Shown here piece after piece: positions 8,754 through 16,606 of a DNA stretch of 52,052 bases. The notes under the pieces are model-generated. The model was not told the origin of the DNA and did no database searches. It saw nothing but the letters and a program-made list of their open reading frames with translations. The stretch lies in contig CALHMG010000254.1 of the NCBI GenBank assembly GCA_938034705.1, forward strand, positions 1-52,052, written 5' to 3'. Positions within the stretch are counted from its first letter, which is position 1; each line of letters starts with the position of its first letter. Origin of the DNA: an uncultured Gammaproteobacteria bacterium (GTDB taxonomy: Bacteria > Pseudomonadota > Gammaproteobacteria > Arenicellales > CALHMG01). The translations under genes and the position numbers were made by a program.

Positions 8754-9295
8754 TTGTTCCAGTCCTTTGAGCCGATCATTTTCTGGGACAGCAGCACAGC
8801 CGCGCTCAAATTTCCGTCAAAAGCGAATCGGCCGGCGCCACGTACCGTGTCCGCTGCATCCTCTTCACGATCAACTCTGAATATGCGCGTGCCCATTAGC
8901 TCGAGCAATCCGGGGGTCGCACGACTCATGGGAAACTGCCATGGATTGAATTCCGCCCACTCACCACGCATGGTGATAATCATCAACAGAGGGAATCTGC
9001 AGTTTTCGATGAGCGTCAGGGCGTTGGCGCAGTTACCGACTCCGCTGGACTGCATGAGGATCACCGACCGGTCTCCTCCAAGCCACGCGCCGGCTGCAAG
9101 ACCCATGCCTTCGGCCTCGTTGGACATCACGGCGACCTTCAGATCTGTATCCGCGTGACACATTCGAATCACGGCCGAATGACCCGCGTCCGGAACGTAC
9201 CCGACCTGTTTTATGTCCAGTTCCTTTATCGCGTCGAACATGTCCTGCTGCCACGGTCGAACGCTCATGTCCGTCGCTGTTAAACCTGCGGCCAT
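8750..9295 (-). CDS. Thiamine-diphosphate decarboxylase, N-terminal (alpha) subunit
   Basis: The 181-residue protein matches the pyrimidine-binding (N-terminal) domain of sulfopyruvate/phosphonopyruvate decarboxylases. NEAEGMGLAAGAWLGG contains the glutamate expected to activate the cofactor aminopyrimidine, and MQSSGVGNCANAL is typical of this family. It is the first gene of a two-gene unit with the beta subunit at 8172. Family members carry both halves either fused or split; here they are split. It is predicted cytoplasmic. Confidence 0.84.
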   Translation of the reverse strand: MAAGLTATDMSVRPWQQDMFDAIKELDIKQVGYVPDAGHSAVIRMCHADTDLKVAVMSNEAEGMGLAAGAWLGGDRSVILMQSSGVGNCANALTLIENCRFPLLMIITMRGEWAEFNPWQFPMSRATPGLLELMGTRIFRVDREEDAADTVRGAGRFAFDGNLSAAVLLSQKMIGSKDWNK

Positions 9296-9410
9296 GAAGA
9301 TGCTCCTGTCGCTTACTGAATGTCAGCAACAAGTGTATCGCGACCGAGCTGGCCAGCTGATGTTCGATAGCCGTCCCTAAACTGCGACGACCACGCCGTG
9401 GCATCGGAGC

Positions 9411-9953
9411 CTATTCGGACGCGGTTTGAACCCCGGGGGAAACGTGGGGTCGCTCGAAAAGTGCGAACCAATAGTCAGCGATCGTCGAATTGGCAACCTC
9501 GCGCTGGATAATCAGCACAGGTCTGTCGCCATTCGCCGTAGACAACGTGCCGTGACCGGTACCGTTCATTACAGTCCACGAATGGCCACTCCATTCGACG
9601 TTACGAATGATCTCCATCGTCTCGTCGTCATTGACACCGAATTCGCCATCGCGCACCAGCGCGAGATACAGAAGATCATCGGGAAATTCTGTTCTCTCCA
9701 GATTGGCGGCGACCTGAAACTTTGTTGGTCCCGCATCTATCACGGCATCGATTTCATCAACAAACGGCTGCCTTGTCTCAAGCACGACGGCCGGTTTGGC
9801 ATCGTCGGGGAACTCTTCGACGGCAGACCAGAACCACCAGAACATTGCGCCGATGATCAAAGCGAAGGTCAGCAGCGTCGCCAGCAGGATCAAAACGGCC
9901 GCGAGCACGCCGCCGTCCTGTACACGTGAATTCTTTGTGATTCGTCCGGTCAT
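9411..9953 (-). CDS. Hypothetical single-span membrane protein, 180 aa
   Basis: No family recognised. A single strong hydrophobic segment lies at about residues 15-45 (VLAAVLILLATLLTFALIIG), followed by a predicted periplasmic domain of about 135 residues. The gene is last in a tight operon: 11 bases after the M48-TPR protease, which follows the putative anti-sigma and the sigma factor. The context suggests a role in an envelope stress response or in assembly of exported proteins, but nothing in the protein proves it. Confidence 0.65.
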   Translation of the reverse strand: MTGRITKNSRVQDGGVLAAVLILLATLLTFALIIGAMFWWFWSAVEEFPDDAKPAVVLETRQPFVDEIDAVIDAGPTKFQVAANLERTEFPDDLLYLALVRDGEFGVNDDETMEIIRNVEWSGHSWTVMNGTGHGTLSTANGDRPVLIIQREVANSTIADYWFALFERPHVSPGVQTASE

Positions 9954-9964
9954 TGTTTCAGTTT

Positions 9965-11758
9965 CTAGTCTGCCGCGATCCAGAGTTCCTTGACCGTATC
10001 GCCTTCGACGACTGCGGCCCAGTCCTCCTCGAAGGTCCAGATCTCACCAAATGACGTTGTAGTCTTGGCCAGAGGCGCACCACAACAGTCATGAAGATCA
10101 TCGACTCGGTCGATACCGCTGGATCGTGTCACCAGTACCTCAACGTTCTGATCAAGCGCCAGAACCGCGGTTCTGTCATCAGAGAAAATATCCGCATTCA
10201 CCGCACCAAAATTTGCTGCGGTGTGATCATGATCAGAAAGCGTCTCACGCACCCGCCTCGCGTCAACGCTGTCTCCAGGGGACACGTCAGTTCGTACCCT
10301 CGGCTTGTTTGAAGCCACTCGCCTGTCAGACTGTGCGCAATGCGTCGATGCCGGCACACTCTTGCAAACCGCGTCTCGCCATTTCGACGGCATCGCGTCG
10401 GTACGTTCCGCCAGCGCATTCCAGAACCGCTCGGCCTGCTCGATCCGGCCGCGCCCCTCGTACAGGCGCGCCAGATTAAACAGCACATGCGATGGACTAT
10501 CTGGCCTTTGAGCGAGCTGGGCCAGAATCGATGTTGCGACCGGGAACATGTCTATTTCACGCTCCTGCTCGTACAGGACAAGCGCGCGAAGGCCGAGCAC
10601 GTCGACATTGTCAGCGGATATTCGTCGGGCGTCTTCGATGACAGCGCGCGCCTTGTGAAACTCGCCGAGATACATATGCGCCGCCACAAGATTCAGGCGG
10701 CTTGGAATATGGGCCGCATCGGCCTGCACCGCGAGCTTCAAAAACTCAACTGACTTCTGCAGCTCGCGCCGTGCCACGTCCGGCAGCTCACTCGTGCCCT
10801 TTAACGAACGAGTTTGCGCCGTGAGCCGCGTCGTGTGATCCAGCTCCATGGGCAACCAGTAGCGCTGGGACAGCTCCAGCGGCATGCTCTGACGCGCTAG
10901 CTGCAGATGAGAATAGCCAAGGTTATTAAATACTTCACGCGAAGGGAAAGAACGTTGAAAGTCCCGGAAGAAATTTATCGCGTCCCGGTGTCTGCCAAAG
11001 TGAGCCAGTCTGACCCCAAAATTGAAAACCTCGACTCGCGACGAGAGCGCGGCAAATCGAGTACGCAGAAAATCCGTACGCTGATCCGCCTCCACGATCC
11101 CGACGTCGTCGCTCGCACGCGTCTGCTTTATCCAGTGCGAAAAAAAGTCCTTTCCGTGCCCCTGACCGAGGATTTTCGAAGTGTCGAAACCGGCCATCGT
11201 AGAATACAGAAAACCGATATCGTCAGCGGCGAGCTCACGCTGACGCACAAGATCTGCGGCCGCGTCACCAATGCTTTGCCGCAGATTCGCAATCGACTTC
11301 TGATCGGTCTCGCCCGAAAGACTCAGATAGACCTCGCGATGCCAAAAGTCATTGGAAGAAAGATGGGCAAGTTCGTGGCCAAGGATAAAGGCCAGCCTGG
11401 CCTCACCTTCTTCGGTGCTGACACCCTGAAAGCATACCTTCAGCGCACCGCGAGACAATATGATGTAGCCATCGGGCAGAGCGATAGCCCAGGGCTGGCC
11501 ATCGCTGTTGACGATACGCAGTCCTGGATTCCTGCTCGCCTTGCGATCTGCCACCTGAAGTACTCTTTCGAACACTGCATTCGCGGTGGCTACCAGGGGC
11601 TCCTCTTCAGGAGAAACCAGTCCGTAGGTTTCAACGTAAAAGCTGGCACCCGATTTCGGATCCGTCAGATTTGCGGACGCAGTCGCCGTCCAGACAGCCA
11701 GGATCGTAGCGCCAGCCAAAGCCCGCACGAGGCCCATCAGTCTTTGCAATACAGGCAT
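9965..11758 (-). CDS. Exported M48-family metalloprotease with TPR repeats
   Basis: The 597-residue protein has a signal peptide (cleavage near residues 28-30), a zinc protease domain with HELAH at 128-132 and the downstream ELAADD (Glu175, Asp179) that gives the third ligand and support. TPR-like helical repeats run from about 235 to 460 and an extra C-terminal domain of about 100 residues follows. This is the architecture of periplasmic BepA-like quality-control proteases, although BepA itself is shorter. The gene begins 3 bases after the putative anti-sigma gene, pointing to a regulon for envelope proteins. Likely function: degradation or chaperoning of outer-membrane or secreted proteins. 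Confidence 0.85.
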   Translation of the reverse strand: MPVLQRLMGLVRALAGATILAVWTATASANLTDPKSGASFYVETYGLVSPEEEPLVATANAVFERVLQVADRKASRNPGLRIVNSDGQPWAIALPDGYIILSRGALKVCFQGVSTEEGEARLAFILGHELAHLSSNDFWHREVYLSLSGETDQKSIANLRQSIGDAAADLVRQRELAADDIGFLYSTMAGFDTSKILGQGHGKDFFSHWIKQTRASDDVGIVEADQRTDFLRTRFAALSSRVEVFNFGVRLAHFGRHRDAINFFRDFQRSFPSREVFNNLGYSHLQLARQSMPLELSQRYWLPMELDHTTRLTAQTRSLKGTSELPDVARRELQKSVEFLKLAVQADAAHIPSRLNLVAAHMYLGEFHKARAVIEDARRISADNVDVLGLRALVLYEQEREIDMFPVATSILAQLAQRPDSPSHVLFNLARLYEGRGRIEQAERFWNALAERTDAMPSKWRDAVCKSVPASTHCAQSDRRVASNKPRVRTDVSPGDSVDARRVRETLSDHDHTAANFGAVNADIFSDDRTAVLALDQNVEVLVTRSSGIDRVDDLHDCCGAPLAKTTTSFGEIWTFEEDWAAVVEGDTVKELWIAAD

Positions 11759-11761
11759 GCG

Positions 11762-12898
11762 TTACTCAACCAGCAGTTTGATTCGAGCCGAAAGATCGCG
11801 CGCTAGACGCGCTTCGGCGAGTACAACACCATCGCTTGCGTTGATTTGCGACAGTGACACGAGACCTGTCGATACAGGCTTGCTCAGACCGCTGATTTGC
11901 GCACCCGTCGCAAGGCGTTCACTGGCGGAACTCAACGTCTGGCGCAGGCTGGTTGTATCCCCGGACTCTATGCCACGCGAAGACAGCAGATACACCGCCT
12001 CCACCCATTGTCCGAGCTCGAACAACCGGCGCTCATCATCAGTGACAAACGCATTTTTCATTTCAGTAAGCAGGTGCATGGAGCGCGAGAAAACCACCCG
12101 CGAGATTTCAGGGCGCAAACTGATTTCGTCGAATACCGCGGTTGCAGAAGTTTTTACGTTTCCAAGATCCTGGCTTTGGGAAAGCCCAACCAGATGCCGG
12201 GTAACTTCAAGAGTCTTGTCGGCGTTGCCGGATCTCAGCGCCATCACAAGATCCATCGAACCAACGCCGAGCCCGAATGCGCGACCCTGTCGGCTCGTTG
12301 ATTTACTGAATCCAAAACTCGAATCCGGACCCGCAGAAATCCATGCTGCCGAGTCACCGGCTTCCTTGATCATTGTGTCGTCAAACACGCTGACGCCGGC
12401 GAGACTGGCAGTGTCTATTCCCGTTTCGTTATCCAGAGGCACCAATATCAGTACCACCGCAGCCAGTATTGCTGCCGCCGCGGCCGGCGCGAAGCCAAGG
12501 TTAAATCCCCGGGACGTGAACAGGCTCGTGACCTTCGAAAGCATTCCTTCTTTGGCGACCGTGGCGTCAGACGGTGCTCGCTCCGGCATCTGCGCACGGA
12601 CACGAGCGACTGCCAGGGTTTCGTTCACAATCCGCTCTCGGATCTCATCAAGCTCGCGTGGCGTGACTCGCGACGCTTTCCATTCTCGGTAGAGCAATGA
12701 AACCGCTTTGAATTCCTCGCTCTCTTCCCATGACTGATCCAGTTCGTGACCACGAACGTTCGCATTTTTGACTGGCGAAAATGCGTCGTTTGCCGCGGTG
12801 AGCATTGGGTTCAGATCAGCTGAAGGTCGCAAGTCGCGTGTATCGCGATACTCAACGTAGAGACTGTCCACTGACTGATTTTGATTCTTGTTCTTCAT
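11762..12898 (-). CDS. Single-span membrane protein, putative anti-sigma factor
   Basis: The 378-residue protein has a hydrophilic N-terminal part (1-130), one membrane span at about 134-155 (Ala-rich), and a periplasmic, largely helical C-terminal domain of about 220 residues. Its start is 12 bases after the ECF sigma gene at 12911, the position usually held by the anti-sigma gene. I do not see a zinc-binding HxxxCxxC motif, so it would be a non-canonical anti-sigma. Function is inferred from position and topology only. It might instead be a structural membrane partner of the protease encoded downstream. Confidence 0.6.
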   Translation of the reverse strand: MKNKNQNQSVDSLYVEYRDTRDLRPSADLNPMLTAANDAFSPVKNANVRGHELDQSWEESEEFKAVSLLYREWKASRVTPRELDEIRERIVNETLAVARVRAQMPERAPSDATVAKEGMLSKVTSLFTSRGFNLGFAPAAAAAILAAVVLILVPLDNETGIDTASLAGVSVFDDTMIKEAGDSAAWISAGPDSSFGFSKSTSRQGRAFGLGVGSMDLVMALRSGNADKTLEVTRHLVGLSQSQDLGNVKTSATAVFDEISLRPEISRVVFSRSMHLLTEMKNAFVTDDERRLFELGQWVEAVYLLSSRGIESGDTTSLRQTLSSASERLATGAQISGLSKPVSTGLVSLSQINASDGVVLAEARLARDLSARIKLLVE

Positions 12899-12910
12899 AG
12901 TGACCTTCCG

Positions 12911-13714
12911 TTACTGGCGCTCACGCCAAAGCTCGAGACCATCAGCGAGAGACTTGCTCGCGGCCCGATAACGCGTCTTGAGGGTATTAACCGGTACGCC
13001 AAGGAGATCGGCGAAATAGCTTTCGGTATATTTTTTGTCTTTGTTGGGACGCTGCGCCTGGGTCCAGACCAGAAACATCAACAATTCGTCGCTGTCAGGT
13101 GCGGTCGGCTCGTCGTTCTGTTCACAATGGGACATGCCCATCAGAGACTGACGGGCTGATTCAAACTTTGACCAGGCCTCATCAACAGAGACACCGTTGA
13201 GTTCAGCGAGATGCGACCATTCCAGACGACTGCTTTCTTCCCAATGCTCTGATTCATGTCGCAGCAGATAGATCATGCGCTGTTCGGCTGGTAATGCCGG
13301 AATCAAATCTGAGACGAGGTGATTGATTGCTTCACCGCGTATCACCTGGTCTTCGGCAGACCCTTCGCGCGAGGCGATCTCTGGTCGCGGCGCGTCGTCC
13401 TCGTCATCGTTCCAGTCGACGAATGCGGCCGACCTGACGCCCTTACGTCGCCAGTAGTCATTCAGCAGGTTCGTTCCGATGGTTGCGAGAAACGGACCGA
13501 ATTTATCCTGGTCGCTGTAGTTATCGAGATTGTCGACAACGCGAATCCAGAGCTGTTGAGTCAGATCTTCTGCATCCGCGCGGTTACCGCACCGCTTCAG
13601 AAAGCGCCAGAACACCTTGTCGTGATGACGGCGAAGCAGAGTTTCGAACGCGGACTGATCACGGTCTTTGGTGTAGCGCGAAATCAGTTCACCATCGGTG
13701 ATGTCTTTAAGCAT
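12911..13714 (-). CDS. ECF-type RNA polymerase sigma factor with extra C-terminal helix-turn-helix
   Basis: The start is chosen at 13714 (MLKDITDGELISRYT), where sigma region 2 begins; the open frame reaches back to 13864 but would run through a strong inverted repeat. Region 2 is clear (DAEDLTQQLWIRV, then LNDYWRRKG). Region 4 follows at about 145-190 (LPAEQRMIYLLRHE, WSHLAELNGVSVDEA). An unusual feature is a further segment at about 220-255 (YFADLLGVPVNTLKTRY) that looks like a second helix-turn-helix. The downstream genes (putative anti-sigma, M48 protease, membrane protein) form one operon, and the secretion-like operon lies just upstream, so it may control envelope protein export. Confidence 0.85.
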   Translation of the reverse strand: MLKDITDGELISRYTKDRDQSAFETLLRRHHDKVFWRFLKRCGNRADAEDLTQQLWIRVVDNLDNYSDQDKFGPFLATIGTNLLNDYWRRKGVRSAAFVDWNDDEDDAPRPEIASREGSAEDQVIRGEAINHLVSDLIPALPAEQRMIYLLRHESEHWEESSRLEWSHLAELNGVSVDEAWSKFESARQSLMGMSHCEQNDEPTAPDSDELLMFLVWTQAQRPNKDKKYTESYFADLLGVPVNTLKTRYRAASKSLADGLELWRERQ

Positions 13715-13790
13715 GAGTCTGTTCCGGGTTTTCTCTTGCGAAATCAGGTGTCGGGGCGCCGGCCTCGATACACGTTGAGGGCCGAAAACC

Positions 13791-13847
13791 CCTGAATCCA
13801 GCATAGACGGCGGACATTGAATGCCCGCATCAAAAACTGGATTCAGG
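13791..13847 (-). promoter_or_regulatory. Two-tier inverted repeat in the leader of the sigma-factor gene
   Basis: Outer arms 13791-13801 and 13837-13847 are a perfect 11-base inverted repeat (CCTGAATCCAG). Inside the 35-base loop lies an 8-base stem (13810-13817 with 13821-13828, one G-U) with a 3-base loop. On the minus strand it is followed by GGTTTT. It lies 77 bases before the chosen ATG and 164 bases past the OmpA-domain gene. It may be a terminator for that operon or a regulatory leader of the sigma gene. Confidence 0.55.
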
Positions 13848-14010
13848 CTACAGGCGTGTTGCATGTGGCGACCTCGTGATGTCTGCGAAAAGACGGAAAT
13901 TCTCAGGTTTAGGCGATCAGCAAAGAGCTAATCGACACTGCAGAGCAACGGAGAGGTCGGGCCTAAGTTTTTCGGCGGTTCTGGTTTTGGGAATTTTGCC
14001 TAACGCGCGC

Positions 14011-14565
14011 CTAATTGCTCTGCGCCAGCGGCTTAAACTGCACTCGACGATTGATCGCGTGCTCGGGGTCGTCTGGATTAAACGGCTCAGCTTCGCCTTT
14101 CCCGTCGATCACCAGTCGCGCAGGATCGATTGCGAAAACCCCCACGAGATAGTCACGGATCGCGCCAGCGCGACGAAGCGACAGGCTCGCGTTGTAACTC
14201 GAATCGCCTGAGGCGTCCGTGTGTCCCTCGATCAGAATCGATTCGGATTCAAGGCCCGGTCTGGTGAGCATTGTGCCAACCGACTCCAGAAACGGAATGG
14301 ACTCAGGGCGCACTTCGGTTGAATCAAATTCAAAGTTGATCAACATCCCGACAACCTTGGGAGCAGGCGCCGTTGTCTTGCCGTTTTTCAGAACGACCGA
14401 ACGATACTGAATTGGAAACATCGCGTCAGAAAGCTCGTCAGCGCTGGGCGGTACCTGATAGATCAAAATATCGTCACTGGCCTGCAGGGTTTGCAGTGGC
14501 GCAATCACGGTCAATATCAGAGCGAGCAACCAGGAGTTAGCATGCGCGGTTAATCTTGTAGACAT
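14011..14565 (-). CDS. OmpA-domain (peptidoglycan-binding) envelope protein
   Basis: The ATG at 14565 is chosen because a very strong ribosome site AAGGAGGA lies directly upstream; the longer open frame to 14841 is an artefact overlapping the CsgG-like gene. The 184-residue protein has a signal peptide (cleavage near TLQAS) and an OmpA C-terminal domain: FEFDSTEVRPES, ILIEGHTDASGDSSYNASLS and NRRVQF are the conserved segments, including the Asp and Arg that bind diaminopimelate. It is the last gene of a four-gene operon with the CsgG-like lipoprotein 28 bases upstream, so it may fix that complex to the cell wall. Confidence 0.88.
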   Translation of the reverse strand: MSTRLTAHANSWLLALILTVIAPLQTLQASDDILIYQVPPSADELSDAMFPIQYRSVVLKNGKTTAPAPKVVGMLINFEFDSTEVRPESIPFLESVGTMLTRPGLESESILIEGHTDASGDSSYNASLSLRRAGAIRDYLVGVFAIDPARLVIDGKGEAEPFNPDDPEHAINRRVQFKPLAQSN

Positions 14566-14593
14566 CACGGTGTCCTCCTTAAGATCAAAAAAG

Positions 14594-16189
14594 TTAGTCA
14601 ACAGAAATAGAAACGGCTTTGTGCAGCGGCAGAATGTCAGCACCCTGACGATAAAACTGGAGCACCTGGGATAGTTCATCCACGGGCACCGGCTCCAGAT
14701 CCTTGTCAGCCAGAACCGGTGGAAGATTCTTTTCAATATCGGTGTAGGAGGCCATGCACATGATGTTCTCTCTCGCACCCTTTTGATCGAGTCGAATTCG
14801 AAAATCGTCGGCGGACGGAATCGAGATAACGTCGCCTCCACGAGTTTGCGCCCCGGCGGTAAATCGATTAGGAAAGATTTTCATGATCTGTCCGTCAGCC
14901 TGCTGATAAAAGCAGTAAAGAAATGCGTCTATCGAAGTACTCACACGAACGGATAGTTCATCACCCACCCGGTAGGCCTGCTTGTCCGTCTGCAGTTCAA
15001 TACTCAGTTCATCCAGACTCGCCTTTTCAAGATTCTCGGTAACCGGCACCAGAGTTTTGGTGGTAGTGGGCAAGTTGTCTTCCTTGCCGGTTGTCGTCGG
15101 AACCTCCACTTCCATGGTCAATGCAGGTCCGCTCAGAGGCGTTTGATCAGCCAGCAGCTTGAAGTACAGCGGAAAGTCGACGTTGCTGTTTGCCACAAGA
15201 CCGTTGGCAGCTTTGAATTTGGCAATGGCCGTGCGCGTTGAGCTGTCGAGATCGCCCGTCGTCTCACCCGGGTAGTAACCCATTCCGGTCAGCTTTTTCT
15301 GAACAAACTTCACTCGAGTCTGGTCGTCCATTGCGACAAACCAGTCACGTACTTCTGCCTGAATCAGTGGATTGCTGCTTTCGACATCAAGACATTCCCA
15401 ATATGGAATCTGGGTCAGCTTGCCCATGATCTCGATCGCACCGAGCTCAATCAGTGTACGAACAGCGTGATGCAATCCCTCACTCTCGGTGAAGTCCACC
15501 CTGAAAATTGCGCCGAGCTTGCGGATGGTACCGCCCATGTCAAAGCCCTGCCCTTTTCGCGCAACCGCAATCGAGTTACTGCTGGAAACGCCAGGAATAA
15601 TCTGCAAATTCGAAACCAGACCCATATTCATATCGAGAGACACAATGGATACGATGCGATCCTTACTGGCTTCTGCACTGAAATAGCCTTCTGCCCGCAA
15701 CCCGCCGGCTTTCTGCTTGTTGATGACACCCTTGTCGACCTGGGTTACCGCGCCTCGTATGAAAAAGTCCGGAACCTTCAGATTCTTGCCTTCATGCAGG
15801 TTGTAGTAAGTCGCAATGTCCGGTAGATCCTGACCCAGCGCCACAAACCTGACGGCACCACTTTTTGCCGACATGTTCGACAGGGCCGTTATCAACATAT
15901 CTTTTGAGCCAGCCTTCACGACTTCCGTTTGATCAGGGATGTCTTGCGCAGCAACAACGATTCCGGCGACCTCATAGCGAGTAAAAAGATCGTCCATACA
16001 GCGAAGCGCCTGGGAAAAATTGGTTATGGCTCTGTGAGGTCGTGCTTTAGGGCTCGCCGAGATGCGAGTTTCATTGGTGGCACGCTCATCCAGCACCGTT
16101 GGCTTGGGAGGCATTGCACAGCCGCCCAGCGCAAAAAGGGTTAAAGCCATCAGCCCGGCCAGCGATTTCTTGGTGTTCAAAGTTTTCAT
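14594..16189 (-). CDS. CsgG/HfaB-like outer-membrane lipoprotein with peptidoglycan-binding-like and DUF4384-like domains
   Basis: The 531-residue protein has a lipoprotein signal (FALGGC, lipidated Cys24). Residues about 50-270 follow the CsgG pattern: a short strand-helix start, IRGAVTQVDKG, a Gly-rich hairpin segment GGLRAEGYF, SIVSLDMNMGLVSNLQ, a second membrane-hairpin-like stretch, then a helical end HHAVRTLIELGAIEIM. Residues 294-330 (VQKKLTGMGYYPGETTG...) resemble a peptidoglycan-binding_1 repeat. About 395-500 resembles DUF4384 (YRVGDELSVRVSTSIDAFLY). CsgG forms the outer-membrane pore for curli subunits; HfaB is a holdfast-anchor relative. By analogy this protein would export the repeat protein encoded at the operon start. 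The assignment is by eye and the pore role is inferred. Confidence 0.72.
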   Translation of the reverse strand: MKTLNTKKSLAGLMALTLFALGGCAMPPKPTVLDERATNETRISASPKARPHRAITNFSQALRCMDDLFTRYEVAGIVVAAQDIPDQTEVVKAGSKDMLITALSNMSAKSGAVRFVALGQDLPDIATYYNLHEGKNLKVPDFFIRGAVTQVDKGVINKQKAGGLRAEGYFSAEASKDRIVSIVSLDMNMGLVSNLQIIPGVSSSNSIAVARKGQGFDMGGTIRKLGAIFRVDFTESEGLHHAVRTLIELGAIEIMGKLTQIPYWECLDVESSNPLIQAEVRDWFVAMDDQTRVKFVQKKLTGMGYYPGETTGDLDSSTRTAIAKFKAANGLVANSNVDFPLYFKLLADQTPLSGPALTMEVEVPTTTGKEDNLPTTTKTLVPVTENLEKASLDELSIELQTDKQAYRVGDELSVRVSTSIDAFLYCFYQQADGQIMKIFPNRFTAGAQTRGGDVISIPSADDFRIRLDQKGARENIMCMASYTDIEKNLPPVLADKDLEPVPVDELSQVLQFYRQGADILPLHKAVSISVD

Positions 16190-16211
16190 CTCTTCATCTC
16201 TTGAGCGGGAT

Positions 16212-16604
16212 CTAGTTACAGACGTTAATTACGTCGCCCACAATTACGATTTCCTGGTCGGCCTGACCCGATACACCGGTTGACCCGACGTTTCCTATGT
16301 CAACACCACAACCCTGAGATCCCCCGACGGGAACCTGCTGTCCGTTTTGCCAGGCGCTGGTGTCCTGACGAAGTTCATCTCCAACTTCGTTCAGTGCGTT
16401 GCGCTTTTGCTTCTTTTTGTTTTTCAGGGCCCGCTTTTCCGCAAGCATGCCAACCAGTCGATGATGGATGACCTTGTTCATGACGGGGTTCGACATCGAT
16501 GTCTGCTGATTGATGTCCTGAGCCAGAACGGTTACCGCAGGAATCATTGCAAGCGTCAACAACGACACTCCGATAACCACTACTTTGAGGTTCGCGTCAG
16601 TCAT
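16212..16604 (-). CDS. Small secreted protein, 130 aa, putative accessory factor of the CsgG-like system
   Basis: No known family recognised. It has a signal peptide (hydrophobic stretch about 8-28, cleavage near VLAQD), a basic helical middle (about 45-80, KRALKNKKKQKRNAL) and a Gly-rich C-terminal end with QGCGVDIGNVG and a final IVIVGDVINVCN, so two cysteines could form a disulfide. The VDIGN element resembles the NIG elements ending the repeats of the neighbouring protein. It lies 2 bases after the repeat gene and 22 bases before the CsgG-like gene. By position it could be a nucleator or adaptor, as CsgB, CsgF or HfaA are; no homology is claimed. Confidence 0.7.
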   Translation of the reverse strand: MTDANLKVVVIGVSLLTLAMIPAVTVLAQDINQQTSMSNPVMNKVIHHRLVGMLAEKRALKNKKKQKRNALNEVGDELRQDTSAWQNGQQVPVGGSQGCGVDIGNVGSTGVSGQADQEIVIVGDVINVCN

Positions 16605-16606
16605 GA

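Noticed and set aside
10907-12692. Two long plus-strand frames (299 and 311 codons)
   Set aside because: They are antisense to the M48-TPR gene and the putative anti-sigma gene, overlap each other, and have no recognisable protein features.
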